64,000 nucleotides of DNA. It comes from Streptomyces diastatochromogenes (GTDB lineage: Bacteria; Actinomycetota; Actinomycetes; Streptomycetales; Streptomycetaceae). Shown here piece after piece: positions 7,720-16,698 of this stretch (position 1 is its first letter; every line of letters starts with the position of its first letter). The notes beneath the pieces are model-generated. The model ran no database searches, was not told the DNA's origin, and saw only the letters and a program-made list of their open reading frames with translations. Made by a program: the position numbers and the translations under genes. The stretch covers positions 248,001 through 312,000 of the forward strand of contig JAPTYK010000002.1 of the NCBI GenBank assembly GCA_026913215.1, written 5' to 3'.

Positions 7720-8889
7720 ATGCCCTTCACCCTCGAACCCTCCTACGACGACAACCCGCGTCTCCAGGACCTCGTCGTCCGCCTGCGCGCCTACCTGACC
7801 GACGAGCTCATCCCGTACGAGCGCGAGCACGGCATCACCGCGGAGACCAAGCTCGACCGCACCACGCTCCAACACGTCTGGAAGCGCAGCGCGGAACTCG
7901 GCTTCTACGGCATCAGCCTCCCGCCCGAGCTCGGCGGCCAGGGCCTGAACTTCTCCGAACTGTGCGCCCTCAAGGAGGAGCTGACCGCCTCCGGTGCCGC
8001 TCTCTCCCACTCGGTGCTCGGCGACATGGGCGGCCCGCTGCGTGTCGGCGCGATCGTGAAGTACGCCACCGAGGAGCAGCGTGAGCGCTACCTGATGCCC
8101 GTCGTCCGGGGCGAGCGGGCGTGCTGCTTCTCCATCACGGAGGAGGACGCGGGCTCGGACGTACGCCGGATGACGACCACCGCCACCCCGGACGGGGACA
8201 GCTACGTCCTCAACGGCAAGAAGGTGTTCTCCTCCGCCGCCCCCTTCGCGGACTTCGCGATCGTCGTCGCCCGCATGGCCGGCACCGAGGAGGTGTACAG
8301 CGCCTTCCTCGTCGACCTGGGCACCCCCGGCTGTACGGTCCTCGACGGCGAAGTCCCCATGTCCGGACAGCAGATGGAGGGCGACCTCGTCTTCGAGGAC
8401 TGCCGGATCCCCGCCGCGAACCTCCTCGGAGAGATCGGCCAGGGCCTGCGCATCGGCATCGGCCGCATCACCCTCAACCGCCTCCTGCACTGCCCGTCCC
8501 TCATCGGCGCCGCCCGCCGCGCCTGGGACCTGTCGGTGGAGTACGCCATGAACCGCGTCGTGTTCGGCCAGCCGCTCCTGGCCCACCAGGCGATCCATCA
8601 CAAGATCGCCGAGATGGCCACCGAGATCTACGCCGCCCGCGCGATGGTGATGGCCACCGCCGCGAAGGCCGACCGGGGCGACAACGTCTCCGTCGAGGCC
8701 AACATGTGCAAGCTCTTCACCTCCGAGGCGTCCTTCCGCGTCGCCGACCAGGCCGTCCAGATCCACGGCAAGGCCGGACTGACCCGGGGCAACGAGGTCG
8801 AGCAGATCTTCCGCAGCCTGCGGATGTTCCGGATCGTCACCGGGACCACCGAGATCCACAAGAACGCCATCGCCAAGGGCCTTATCTGA
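7720..8889 (+). CDS. Acyl-CoA dehydrogenase
   Basis: The 389-residue FAD flavoprotein has the usual domain order: N-terminal helices to about residue 120, a beta domain with CCFSITEEDAGSDVRR and KVFSSAA, and a C-terminal helical domain with QIHGKAGLTRGNEVEQIFRS. It should oxidise acyl-CoA to the enoyl form and pass electrons to ETF. It follows the ligase by 14 bases and ends at a strong hairpin, so the two form one transcript that activates and then desaturates an acid. Confidence 0.88.
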   Translation: MPFTLEPSYDDNPRLQDLVVRLRAYLTDELIPYEREHGITAETKLDRTTLQHVWKRSAELGFYGISLPPELGGQGLNFSELCALKEELTASGAALSHSVLGDMGGPLRVGAIVKYATEEQRERYLMPVVRGERACCFSITEEDAGSDVRRMTTTATPDGDSYVLNGKKVFSSAAPFADFAIVVARMAGTEEVYSAFLVDLGTPGCTVLDGEVPMSGQQMEGDLVFEDCRIPAANLLGEIGQGLRIGIGRITLNRLLHCPSLIGAARRAWDLSVEYAMNRVVFGQPLLAHQAIHHKIAEMATEIYAARAMVMATAAKADRGDNVSVEANMCKLFTSEASFRVADQAVQIHGKAGLTRGNEVEQIFRSLRMFRIVTGTTEIHKNAIAKGLI

Positions 8890-8914
8890 CCGACCCCTTG
8901 GTGCCCAGGGCGGT

Positions 8915-8950
8915 GCCGCGGGCCCCCGCTTCGGCGAGCGGGCCCGCGGC
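8915..8950 (+). terminator. Hairpin terminator after the ligase/dehydrogenase operon
   Basis: GCCGCGGGCCC and GGGCCCGCGGC form a perfect 11-bp stem with a second short stem inside the loop. It begins 26 bases after the dehydrogenase stop. There is no T tract, as is usual for Streptomyces terminators. Confidence 0.65.
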
Positions 8951-9013
8951 GTCGGGGGACGACCGCCCATCCGTACGACCCCCTGCTCCACCCGCATCCG
9001 CAGGAGTCGCCCC

Positions 9014-10324
9014 ATGGCACCCCGTACCGCCACCGCGCAGTCCCGGCACATCGCCGCCCCGGCAGCGGACCGCCGCAGAGCCTGGCTGATCACGGCGATG
9101 ATCGTGGCCTTCATGGTCATCAACTTCGCCGACAAGTCGGTCCTCGGCCTCGCCGCCGTCCCGATCATGGAGGAACTCGACCTCAGCAACAGCACCTACG
9201 GCCTGATCTCCAGCTCCTTCTTCTTCCTGTTCAGCGTCTCCGGACTCCTCGTCGGCTTCCTCTCCACCCGGATCTCCAGCCGGGTCCTGCTGTTCGTCAT
9301 GACCGCGGTGTGGGCCGTCGCCCAGCTCCCGGTCCTCGTGGCGGCCTCGGTGCCCACCCTGATGGCCGGGCGCGTCCTCCTCGGTGCCGCCGAGGGGCCG
9401 GCGGCCTCCATGTCGATGCACGCCCTGTACAAGTGGTTCCCGCCGGAGCGCCGCGCCCTGCCCTCCGCCCTCCAGATCGGCGGCGCGGCCCTGGGCACGC
9501 TGATCGCGGCGCCCCTGGTCACCTGGCTGATCGCCGGCTACGGCTGGCGCTCGGCCTACGCCGTCCTCGCGGTCGTCAGCGCCTGCTGGGCGCTGCTGTG
9601 GTGGCGCGTGGGCCACGACGGCCCGTACGACCACAGGCACGACACGGCCACCGGAGCCGGCGGGCTCCGGCTGCCGTACCGCGAGATCCTGCTGTCCGGC
9701 ACGGTGCTCGGCAGCATCGCCAGCGCCTTCGGAGCGGCGTGGGCCCTGTCCCTCAGCCATGCCTGGCTGCCCGCCTACCTCAGGACGCAGCTCGACATGT
9801 CGGCGGCGGCCTCCGCGACCGCCATCAGCGTCATCTCCGGCCTCGGCCTTGTGCTGCTGCTGACGGTCTCCCCGTTCGTGGACGCGCTGAAATCCCGGGG
9901 CGTGAGCAGCCGTTGGTCCAGCGGGGCGGTGCAGAGCATCGCCGTGTGCGCGGCCGGGTGCGCGATGGCGGCGTTCCCGTTCGTCGACGCGACCGGTCCG
10001 CGGCTCGTGCTGATCGCGCTGGCCTTCGGCACGGTCGCGGTCACCATCCCCCTCCACTACATGACCACCGCCGAGGTCGTCCCTCCCGCCCAGCGCGGCG
10101 CCGTCTTCGGCATCGTCGCCGGTCTCGGCACCCTGCCGGGCCTCATGGCCCCCTTCCTCACCGGCCACCTCATCGACACGGCCGACACCCCCGCCGACGG
10201 CTACACCACCGCCTTCCTCACCGCCGGCGCCGTGATGCTCACGGCCGGCGCCCTCGCGCTCGCGGTCATCCAGCCGGAGCGGGACGCACGACGCCTCGGG
10301 CTCGACGACGGGCCCCGACCCTGA
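9014..10324 (+). CDS. MFS transporter, anion:cation symporter-like
   Basis: The 436-residue protein has about 12 hydrophobic segments in two bundles. The first starts ITAMIVAFMVINFADKSVLG, where the NFADK segment is typical of organic-anion/aromatic-acid carriers of the ACS branch. A cytoplasmic loop with HDTATGAG separates the halves near residue 215. The gene lies 124 bases after the dehydrogenase and beyond a hairpin, so it may have its own promoter. The context suggests uptake of a carboxylate used by the ligase, but the substrate is not determined. Confidence 0.75.
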   Translation: MAPRTATAQSRHIAAPAADRRRAWLITAMIVAFMVINFADKSVLGLAAVPIMEELDLSNSTYGLISSSFFFLFSVSGLLVGFLSTRISSRVLLFVMTAVWAVAQLPVLVAASVPTLMAGRVLLGAAEGPAASMSMHALYKWFPPERRALPSALQIGGAALGTLIAAPLVTWLIAGYGWRSAYAVLAVVSACWALLWWRVGHDGPYDHRHDTATGAGGLRLPYREILLSGTVLGSIASAFGAAWALSLSHAWLPAYLRTQLDMSAAASATAISVISGLGLVLLLTVSPFVDALKSRGVSSRWSSGAVQSIAVCAAGCAMAAFPFVDATGPRLVLIALAFGTVAVTIPLHYMTTAEVVPPAQRGAVFGIVAGLGTLPGLMAPFLTGHLIDTADTPADGYTTAFLTAGAVMLTAGALALAVIQPERDARRLGLDDGPRP

Positions 10325-10402
10325 AGCGCGTACCTGAGAGGGATGGGCCCGAGGTCGCGCTGGCCAGGAAGTGGTGTGAGTCCCGGCCGTAGGTGGTGCG
10401 GA

Positions 10403-10802
10403 TCAGACCTTTTCGACGGTGACACGAGGGTGGTTGGCGGTGAGCATGGTGATGTCCTCGGCATCGGACGTCAGGATCGTGACGCGGCCGGGCTGGGCGA
10501 GGGCGGTGGCGCAGAGCATGGCGTCGATGGCGTACTTGTGGCCGTGCAGCCCGGCCGTGCGCAGCAGGGTGGACGCGGACTGGGCGATGGCCTGGGTGAC
10601 CGGCTCGACCCGCAACCGGGACAGCGTCCATTTGAGGGCGGCGTCGTTGATCCGGGGGGTGAATCACCTCGACAAGGACCGCGGCTGAGGTGATCACCGG
10701 GAGGTCGGCATCGCGGGCGGCGGTGAGCCACTCGTGGACCTCTCGGTCACGCTGCACGGCCTTGGCCAGGCCCTCGCTGTCCAGGATCAGGGCACCGCTC
10801 AC
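10403..10802 (-). pseudogene. VapC-like PIN-domain toxin, frameshifted
   Basis: The gene starts at GTG 10802, overlapping the antitoxin stop in GTGA. The first frame gives MSGALILDSEGLAKAVQR and VITSAAVLVEVIHP. The rest (HKYAIDAMLCATALAQPG, TSDAEDITML) lies in another frame, joined at a six-C run (minus strand) near 10660. Removing one C restores a continuous PIN domain of about 133 residues with conserved acidic positions (LDSEG, VEV, IDAML, SDAED). An intact family member would be a Mg-dependent ribonuclease. A sequencing error at the homopolymer could mimic this. Confidence 0.7.
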
Positions 10803-11083
10803 GCGGCCGCTCCTGTCCCGGAGGAGGGGGTGCCGGTGAGCTTGGCCCGCTTGGCGGCCACGGCCTCGGGATCGGCGGGGCCGTGGGTCTTGTCGAAGTC
10901 GGCGATCAGATCGTCCAGGTTGTCGCGCTCGATCTGCCGCTGCGCGGCCTTCTCCAGGTACGCGGAGACCCCCCGCTTGCCAACGCGCTCACGGATCGCT
11001 TGCAGGGTGCCGGCGGTGAGGGAGACGGAGATGCCGCTGGCGGGACCGTCGCCGAGCGGGAAGTCCGTGTTCTCGTCAGCCAT
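10799..11083 (-). CDS. Antitoxin of a VapBC-like toxin-antitoxin pair
   Basis: The 94-residue protein starts at ATG 11083 and overlaps the toxin start by four bases. It contains SVSLTAGTLQAIRERVGKRG (possible ribbon-helix-helix DNA-binding start), a helical middle with EKAAQRQIERDNLDDLIADF and an acidic-to-basic tail, as expected for an antitoxin that binds DNA and masks the PIN toxin. A near-perfect palindrome lies just upstream. The reading frame is intact although the toxin is broken, which fits loss of toxin first. Confidence 0.65.
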   Translation of the reverse strand: MADENTDFPLGDGPASGISVSLTAGTLQAIRERVGKRGVSAYLEKAAQRQIERDNLDDLIADFDKTHGPADPEAVAAKRAKLTGTPSSGTGAAA

Positions 11084-11090
11084 GATGCGA

Positions 11091-11113
11091 GTATGGCATT
11101 TCAAATGCTATAC
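11091..11113. promoter_or_regulatory. Palindromic operator of the toxin-antitoxin pair
   Basis: GTATGGCATTT and AAATGCTATAC are inverted copies with one mismatched pair around a central C. The site sits 8 bases before the antitoxin ATG, the usual place for autoregulation. It is unusually A+T-rich for this genome and probably overlaps the promoter. Confidence 0.6.
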
Positions 11114-11709
11114 GGCGGGGATCTCGCCGGGGGATGCGGCAGGCGCCGTCCGCTGTTACTCGCTGTGACGTGGGGCGATATCGGCGAGTCGTGTCGAGGT
11201 CGGTCGACTGGACGGCGGGCGGCCTGATGGCGCCTATGTGAGGTGCGGTTGGCGGCTCCGGTTCCCCCCAGCGTCTGTCGAGCCTCGAATAGGTGCTCTG
11301 ACCTGTACCGATGAGTCTTTCTGGATCTTTTATGGTCGTGCGACTTTGTGCAGCTGGTTCTCCCCGCGCGCTCCCCAGGCCGCTCAGTTCTCCCCGGATT
11401 CTTCCCACCGGACTCGCTCGGTAGAGCTCGCCCTTGCAGGCCGACGGAGATCTTCGGGTGGCCCTATGCGAAGGGGAGCCTCTCAGCGTGCTGGGGACTT
11501 GCTCCTGTACGGTGCCGCCCAGCACGGCCCGCTGTGGTGTCACCGCGCCCGGCATCTTCGTCATGGCTGCCGGGTCCTGGAAGGTGTGGCCACCTCGCAA
11601 GGGCAGCCCCGAGCCGCAGATGTTCGCAGGAGAGCACCGGCAACTCGCCGACTGGTCCTGCGACACCGCCGCGGAACGGAGCTGTCTGCCTGCCGCTACG
11701 GTCCGGCGC
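11114..11709. other. Gene-poor stretch with TTCTCCCC repeat
   Basis: I find no convincing gene on either strand. The stretch has lower codon bias than its neighbours and contains a C-rich segment at 11364-11410 that resembles sequences at 18967 and 19449. It looks like decayed accessory DNA. Confidence 0.5.
11364..11410. repeat. TTCTCCCC-type dispersed repeat, copy A
   Basis: TTCTCCCC, GCTCCCCA and TTCTCCCCGGATTCTTCCCA occur in order here. Copy C (19449-19500) has the same order of blocks and copy B (18967-18988) matches the last block. Their origin is unknown. Confidence 0.45.
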
Positions 11710-12264
11710 TCAGCGCACCGGGCGGTACGTCGCGATGATCACGCCACTGCTGGTGGGCTCGGCGCTGACCAGTTCCAGCTTCTTCAGAGCGGCGTCGTCC
11801 TTGAACAGCTTCTTTCGGCCTTCACCGGCCACCACCGGGTGGATCAGCAGCACCAGTTCGTCCAGCAGATCCATCTCCAGCAGCGAACGCACCAGCGTCG
11901 GGCTGCCCGCGACGGTGATGTCCTTGCCCTCGCCCGCCTTGAGCTTCTCGATCGCGGCCGGCAGGTCGCCGTTGATGAGGGTGCTGTTGGCCCAGTCCTC
12001 GACGCTGTCCAGTGTGGAGGAGACGACGTACTTGGGGGACTCGTTGATCCACTTGGCGAAACCGGCGTCCTCGCCGCTGGTCACCGTCGGCCAGTAGCCG
12101 GCCCACTCGGTGAAGGTCACCCGGCCCATCAGGATCGTGTCCGCCGTCTCCAGCGCCTTCCCCAGCGCCGCGCCCATCTCCGCGTCGAAGGCGAACTGCC
12201 ACTGGTCCGGTGACTGGACGACACCGTCGAGCGAGATGAACGGACTCGAAACGACCTTGCGCAT
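11710..12264 (-). CDS. Dihydrofolate reductase-family protein (RibD C-terminal domain)
   Basis: The 184-residue protein has the DHFR-like fold of the RibD C-terminal/YyaP group: KVVSSPFISLDGVVQSPDQW at the start, ADTILMGRVTFTEWAGYWP near residue 42, KDITVAGSPTLVRSLLEMDLLDE near 115 and LLIHPVVAGEGRKKLF near 140. It should bind NADPH. The physiological substrate is not known for this group. It starts with ATG after GGAGG and follows an AraC regulator gene by 50 bases on the same strand. Confidence 0.85.
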   Translation of the reverse strand: MRKVVSSPFISLDGVVQSPDQWQFAFDAEMGAALGKALETADTILMGRVTFTEWAGYWPTVTSGEDAGFAKWINESPKYVVSSTLDSVEDWANSTLINGDLPAAIEKLKAGEGKDITVAGSPTLVRSLLEMDLLDELVLLIHPVVAGEGRKKLFKDDAALKKLELVSAEPTSSGVIIATYRPVR

Positions 12265-12314
12265 GATTCCTCCGTGATGAGTTCCGGGCCGCCTGCCCGG
12301 CTACGTGAGGAAAC

Positions 12315-13034
12315 CTATGCGGGCATCGAGGACGAGGGCTTGTACAGAAGCGACAGGGGTTCGGTCGTGTCCGGGCAGCTCAGCCGCGTGGCGGTCCGGC
12401 CGATGTACCGGGTCAAGGACCGAGCCAGGTGTGGCTGATCGAAGTAACCCAGCTGGTGCACGACATCTTGGGCAGGTGTGCCCTCCTGGATCAGTACCGC
12501 CGCCTCACGGGCCCGTTGGATCTGCCGGATGGCGCCCCGGGTGAGCCCCGTGGCCGCGACGAAGCGGCGTTGGAGGGTGCGCTCGGAGACGTCGGGGGCA
12601 GCGCCGTCGAGCACGGCGGGCACGATCGGGTCGCAGTCCACGATGCCCTCACGCACCATGCGCCGTACGAACGCCTCCGCATTGTCGTAATCGGGCGGAT
12701 GCCAGGCAGAGCCCTTCAGCCAGACCGAGCGGCGCGTCACATCGGGTATCTCCGCGCTGCCGCCCACGAGCCGGCTGATCGGTATGTGCGGCATCGAGGT
12801 ACCCAGCGCAAAGCTGATGCCGAAGAACGTGGCGTCCTTGGGAACGGCAGCCGGACAAGCCCTGGGTTCGGGGCCCATCACGGCCGCCTCGACCTGGCCT
12901 TCGTGCTCCCAGAAGACGAGCTCCCAGTGCGATGCCGCGATCGACGTCATCCGGCCCACCGCGTCGCTGCGGCTGCGCCAGACCCGCTCGATGTACGGCA
13001 GCTCCGACGGTCTGCTCTCGATCTCCAGACCCAC
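12315..13034 (-). CDS. AraC-family regulator with atypical N-terminal domain
   Basis: From GTG 13034, preceded by GGGGGG, the protein has about 239 residues. The N-terminal 130 residues are of the DUF6597-like type (SELPYIERVWRSRSD, then SHWELVFWEHEGQ). The C-terminus is an AraC DNA-binding domain with SERTLQRRFVAATGLTRGAI and DVVHQLGYFDQPHLARSLTR. Longer in-frame readings upstream lack homology. It lies 50 bases before the DHFR-family gene and probably controls it. Confidence 0.78.
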   Translation of the reverse strand: MGLEIESRPSELPYIERVWRSRSDAVGRMTSIAASHWELVFWEHEGQVEAAVMGPEPRACPAAVPKDATFFGISFALGTSMPHIPISRLVGGSAEIPDVTRRSVWLKGSAWHPPDYDNAEAFVRRMVREGIVDCDPIVPAVLDGAAPDVSERTLQRRFVAATGLTRGAIRQIQRAREAAVLIQEGTPAQDVVHQLGYFDQPHLARSLTRYIGRTATRLSCPDTTEPLSLLYKPSSSMPA

Positions 13035-13397
13035 CGCATCCCCCCGTAACCGCTGCCTGAGCGGCCAGTGTGCCACGCCGTCATGACAGCCAGGCCACCT
13101 GCGAGATGAGCAGGGAGGACCGGCGCGAAACGGTCTGACCGAGTGTTTCGCACTGTCGCTTCTTGGTGAGTGCCGCTCCAGCCGCGCCCCTTCGGTGCCG
13201 CCACGGAAGCGTCGGCGGCCGCCCTCCGGGCTTTGACCGCAGACGGCCGTCCGTGGCAACGCGGTGCGGCGAAACCTCCTGGCGCTCAAGGGAGTTCGGT
13301 CCGTGGCGACCTGATAAAACAGTGGCGGCATATGCGTTCGGCGACACCGTCACCCTCACCACGGTCCGGCTGTGGTTGCGTTCCTGGCCTACAGGGG
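13035..13397. other. Intergenic stretch, no gene seen
   Basis: This 363-base region lies between two minus-strand regulator genes. Open frames exist on both strands but show no recognisable domain. The promoter of the AraC-type gene is expected at its left end. Confidence 0.5.
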
Positions 13398-13718
13398 TCA
13401 CGCGATGTCAGCGTGGCGGTCGGCCTCGTCGAGCACGGCGTCGAGCAGACGGGGGAAGCGGGCGTCGAGCTCTTGGCGGCGGAGGGTGACCAGGCGGGTC
13501 TTCCCGCTGGTGCGGACGGAGATGACGCCTGCTTCGCGCAGGATGCGCCAGTGGTTGGACAGGGTGGAGCGGGCCACGGTGACGCCTTCCGGGCTGCAGG
13601 TGCATTCTCCGTCCGCGGCCAGGCGTCGCAGCAGGTCCAGGCGGACCGGGTCGCCCAGGGCGTGCAGCACGGTGGCGATGTCGAAGTCCTGGGGCTGGGG
13701 CTGGGGCAGCGCGGGCAT
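13398..13718 (-). CDS. ArsR-family helix-turn-helix regulator
   Basis: The 106-residue winged-helix protein contains VLHALGDPVRLDLLRRLA and VARSTLSNHWRILREAGVIS, the standard ArsR/SmtB DNA-binding core. A single Cys-x-Cys (ECTCSPEG) lies near residue 39, but the classical ELCVCDL metal motif is absent, so a non-metal effector or loss of sensing is possible. The start follows GAGGAAG. It diverges from the VOC gene at 13804, and ATTCC/GGAAT arms at 13761-13777 between them could be its operator. Confidence 0.85.
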   Translation of the reverse strand: MPALPQPQPQDFDIATVLHALGDPVRLDLLRRLAADGECTCSPEGVTVARSTLSNHWRILREAGVISVRTSGKTRLVTLRRQELDARFPRLLDAVLDEADRHADIA

Positions 13719-13803
13719 TCGGTTCTTCCTCCTCCGGATCTGTGTCTATGATGACGCACGATTCCACAGTTCGGGAATATCGAATTGATCTTCAGGGGTG
13801 GGC

Positions 13804-14154
13804 ATGAAGGTACTGAGGACACTGGCTCGGCTGTACGTGGACGATCTGGATCGGGCGTTGCCCTCACTGCGCGAGCTGACCGGGGAAGACGTCAGGATGC
13901 GCTTCCCCTACGCCGACGTGGAGCTGGCAGGTATCGGCGGATTCCTGGTCGTGGCAGGCACGGAGGAGGCCCTCGCCCCCTTTCGGAACGTTCAGAGCAC
14001 GGTCCTCGTCGACAATCTCGACGGCCTGTGCGACCTTCTTGATGCCCACGGCGGCGAGATCCTCTCCGGCCCGAATCAGGTCCCCACTGGCCGTAATGCC
14101 ACGGTGCAGCACCCTGGTGGCATCGTCTTCGAGTATGTCGAGCACGCCGTGTGA
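13804..14154 (+). CDS. VOC (glyoxalase/bleomycin-resistance fold) protein
   Basis: The 116-residue protein has one vicinal-oxygen-chelate module: LARLYVDDLDRALPSLRELT, a middle GFLVVAGTEEALAPF and the final VQHPGGIVFEYVEHAV with the terminal metal-ligand-like Glu. The ATG at 13804 follows AGGGG; a GTG two codons earlier is too close to that site. It is divergent to the ArsR gene and likely under its control. No substrate can be assigned. Confidence 0.8.
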   Translation: MKVLRTLARLYVDDLDRALPSLRELTGEDVRMRFPYADVELAGIGGFLVVAGTEEALAPFRNVQSTVLVDNLDGLCDLLDAHGGEILSGPNQVPTGRNATVQHPGGIVFEYVEHAV

Positions 14155-14287
14155 CGGTCTCATACGGGTATCCCCAAGAGGATCGCCCCTGACCCGTCGG
14201 GCGCTCTCCAGGAGCCTTTGCGCGACCGGGACCACCAGGCCGAGGCGAACCGGGGCGGCCGGGGCCCCGAGTCGACGGGGAGGCGAG

Positions 14288-14530
14288 TCAACGGGATCGT
14301 CTGGCAGCGTTCGACCGATGGTGTTCCAGCGCGCCGATGGACAGTGCCGCCGCGCCCATCAGCCCGAACGTGATCGAGCTTGACGCGCCGCCGTGGTGCC
14401 GCTCCCGGATACGGAACCCGACCAGAAGAACGACGACTCCGAACAACGCGACCTGTATCCACCTGGTGGTCGCGGCCTGCGGGCCGTGACCGCCAACATC
14501 GCTGTCTCTTGTCCGCACCGGCGAACTCAT
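14288..14530 (-). CDS. Hypothetical small membrane protein
   Basis: An 80-residue frame starting MSSPVRTRDSDVG contains two hydrophobic stretches: TTRWIQVALFGVVVLLVGFR near residue 30 and ITFGLMGAAALSIGALEHH near 55. An AGAAG site precedes the ATG. I do not recognise the family. The frame extends further upstream but that part looks non-coding. Confidence 0.4.
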   Translation of the reverse strand: MSSPVRTRDSDVGGHGPQAATTRWIQVALFGVVVLLVGFRIRERHHGGASSSITFGLMGAAALSIGALEHHRSNAARRSR

Positions 14531-14817
14531 CTGCTTCTCGAGTGCGCCAACTGTACTGCCGGCGACAGCCATTGGAGTCGAGCGGACCTGGCCCGTCCGC
14601 CGCTGCCGCGGGGCGCCGGTGGTGAGCATGTGGTCAAGGCGGCAGCGCAGCCCGTCGGCGGGGCGGACCGATCTGATCCAGGACTGCCCGGGAAGGTACG
14701 GCGCGCGGCTTCTGCGGTCGGGTCGAGTCGGCTCGGCATACAGCGCCGCGAGTGATCGTTGCGTTGGTCGGGCGAGAAGGCCGAGCGGGGTAGAAGAAGC
14801 AAGCTGGAGGCTTGACG

Positions 14818-15816
14818 ATGTGGCACGGGACGGATTCGGCACAGGTGCCGGTGGCGGACCGGTTCGATTGGTTCGCGCAGACGGTGTCCAGCGCGTTGAT
14901 GCCGTCTGCGTTCACCCCGCAGGACGCTGCCGGATTCCATGCGGAAGGCGCCTTCCTGGACCTCGGTGCGGCCCAGGTGTCGAGGTTCTCGTATTCACCA
15001 CTGCGTTCATGGCGCACCCCGGCGCTGATCCGCCGTGGGGATCCGGAGCAGTACCAGCTGGCGCTGGTGACCACGGGAACCGCCTGGTACGCGCAGGGCG
15101 AGGGCGAGGCGGAGCTGCACGCCGGGGACATGGTGCTGTGGGACACCTCCCGCCCGTACAAGTCCGGTTCCGGCCTCGACGGCAGCACGGTGGACGCCCT
15201 CGTCCTGCAGATACCCAAAGCGCGGATGCCCCTGCCCTCCCAGCAGATCGACCGACTGCTCGCACGACGCATGTCCAGCGGCACGGGCATGGGAGCGATC
15301 CTGGCCCAGTTTCTGGTCTCCCTGGCCGGAAACGGTCCAGACTGCAGACCTCTGGATCTGGCGGTGCTCGCCAACACGGCAGTGGAACTGGCGGTTTCGT
15401 GCCTGGGCCGGCAACTGGGCGCGGAAGTGCATGCGCCGGCCTGCGCCCGGGCGCAGGCCATGCGGCGTCGGATCGACGCCTTCATCGAACAGAGGCTGAC
15501 AGACCCGGGCCTGACGCCCCGTGCGATCGCCGACCACCACCACATCTCGCTGCGCACCCTGTACACGCTGTTCCAGAGCCACGACGAGTCTCTTGACGCG
15601 GGCGAAGGGGTGGCGGCGGTGATCCGCCGACGTCGGCTGGAACGCTGCCGGGCCGACCTGGCCCGTCCGCAGCTGCGCCATCTGGCCGTTCACGTCATCG
15701 CCGCTCGATGGGGGTTCACCAGCACGACGACGTTCAACCGGACATTCCGTGCCACCTACGGGACCACTCCGCACGCCTACCGCACCGAGGCAATGGAGTC
15801 CGGGCGGAGGGCATGA
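14818..15816 (+). CDS. AraC-family regulator (AraC-type ligand-binding domain plus HTH)
   Basis: The protein is about 332 residues. A cupin-like ligand-binding domain covers residues 20-180 (LVTTGTAWYAQGEGEAELHA, GDMVLWDTSRPYKSG). The C-terminal AraC domain has LTPRAIADHHHISLRTLYTL and a second HTH ending FTSTTTFNRTFRATYGTTPH. The ATG at 14818 follows GGAGG by seven bases; an upstream TTG is less likely. This is the architecture of the Streptomyces AraC_binding_2 regulators. Its target is unknown. Confidence 0.85.
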   Translation: MWHGTDSAQVPVADRFDWFAQTVSSALMPSAFTPQDAAGFHAEGAFLDLGAAQVSRFSYSPLRSWRTPALIRRGDPEQYQLALVTTGTAWYAQGEGEAELHAGDMVLWDTSRPYKSGSGLDGSTVDALVLQIPKARMPLPSQQIDRLLARRMSSGTGMGAILAQFLVSLAGNGPDCRPLDLAVLANTAVELAVSCLGRQLGAEVHAPACARAQAMRRRIDAFIEQRLTDPGLTPRAIADHHHISLRTLYTLFQSHDESLDAGEGVAAVIRRRRLERCRADLARPQLRHLAVHVIAARWGFTSTTTFNRTFRATYGTTPHAYRTEAMESGRRA

Positions 15817-16229
15817 CCTGGCGGACAAGAGACACATCAGTCCGGGGCCCGTGAGCCGGACGGCGCTCGACGGATTCCGCGTGGGCCCGTAGCGCACCTT
15901 CCAGGTCGCACCTTCACGCAGCTCCTGCACGCGTTGCCCGTGAGGTCTGCACGCGATGCGCCGCACTCCATGCGGCGGCGACCTAGCATCTGGAAGCAAG
16001 ATCGACGGAGGCAGCCCGCAGTTCCCGCCGCACCAATGGAGAAAACTGTGTGCAAGCGCCTTGATCCTTGGGCGCGGAGTCACACGTATGCCTTCCGTAT
16101 GCCGAGCCGAGCCGAGCCGGGCCGATCGCTCGTGCGCAGCGCGGTCGTTGCCCCTTGATTGTCGACGTCATCGCCCTCGGCCCTGCTCCGTCAGCTGTGG
16201 AACACCGCACCCGAAGAAGGCAACCGCGC
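15817..16229. other. Intergenic stretch with short GCCGA tandem repeats
   Basis: No gene is evident in 413 bases. A GCCGAGCCGAGCCGAGCC tandem lies near 16100. CCTAGCAT near 15985 could be a -10-like element of a promoter for the DUF2871 gene. Both are weak. Confidence 0.4.
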
Positions 16230-16691
16230 ATGAAGAAACTCCTCAACGCCGCCCATCTCTACATGATCGTCGGTGTGGTCAGCGGCCTGTACTACCGGGA
16301 ACTCACCAAGGCCGAGCATTTCACCGGGCAGACCCAGTTGGGGGTCGTGCACACCCATGCCCTCGCCCTGGGAATGCTGTTCTTCCTCGTCGTGCTGGCC
16401 CTGGAGAAGCTGTTCTCCCTGACCGCCAGCGCGCTGTTCGGCTGGTTCTTCTGGATCTACAACGCGGGCCTGGTCATCACCGTCGGCATGATGACCCTGC
16501 ACGGCACCCTGACCGTCCTCGGGCACGACAGCGGCGCCGCCATATCAGGCATCGCCGGCCTCGGCCACATCCTGCTGACCGCGGGTCTGGTCCTGCTGTT
16601 CATCACGATCGGCAAGCGCCTGCAGGCCCAGCCGCAGGCATCCGCTGCGGGCGCGGCCACCGTCGCGCATGCGACGCTCCAGGACCGGTGA
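16230..16691 (+). CDS. DUF2871 family membrane protein
   Basis: The 153-residue protein is almost entirely hydrophobic with four membrane spans: LYMIVGVVSGLYYREL, HTHALALGMLFFLVVLAL, WFFWIYNAGLVITVGMM and IAGLGHILLTAGLVLLFITI. The two His in VVHTHALALG and the HILL in the last span are typical of DUF2871. AGAAGG precedes the ATG. It is followed after 7 bases by a DUF4267 gene, so the two are probably co-transcribed. No function is known. Confidence 0.75.
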   Translation: MKKLLNAAHLYMIVGVVSGLYYRELTKAEHFTGQTQLGVVHTHALALGMLFFLVVLALEKLFSLTASALFGWFFWIYNAGLVITVGMMTLHGTLTVLGHDSGAAISGIAGLGHILLTAGLVLLFITIGKRLQAQPQASAAGAATVAHATLQDR

Positions 16692-16698
16692 CACCTCC

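Noticed and set aside
13761..13777. ATTCC/GGAAT arms as a defined ArsR operator
   Set aside because: Too short and not repeated elsewhere in the window; mentioned only within the ArsR entry.
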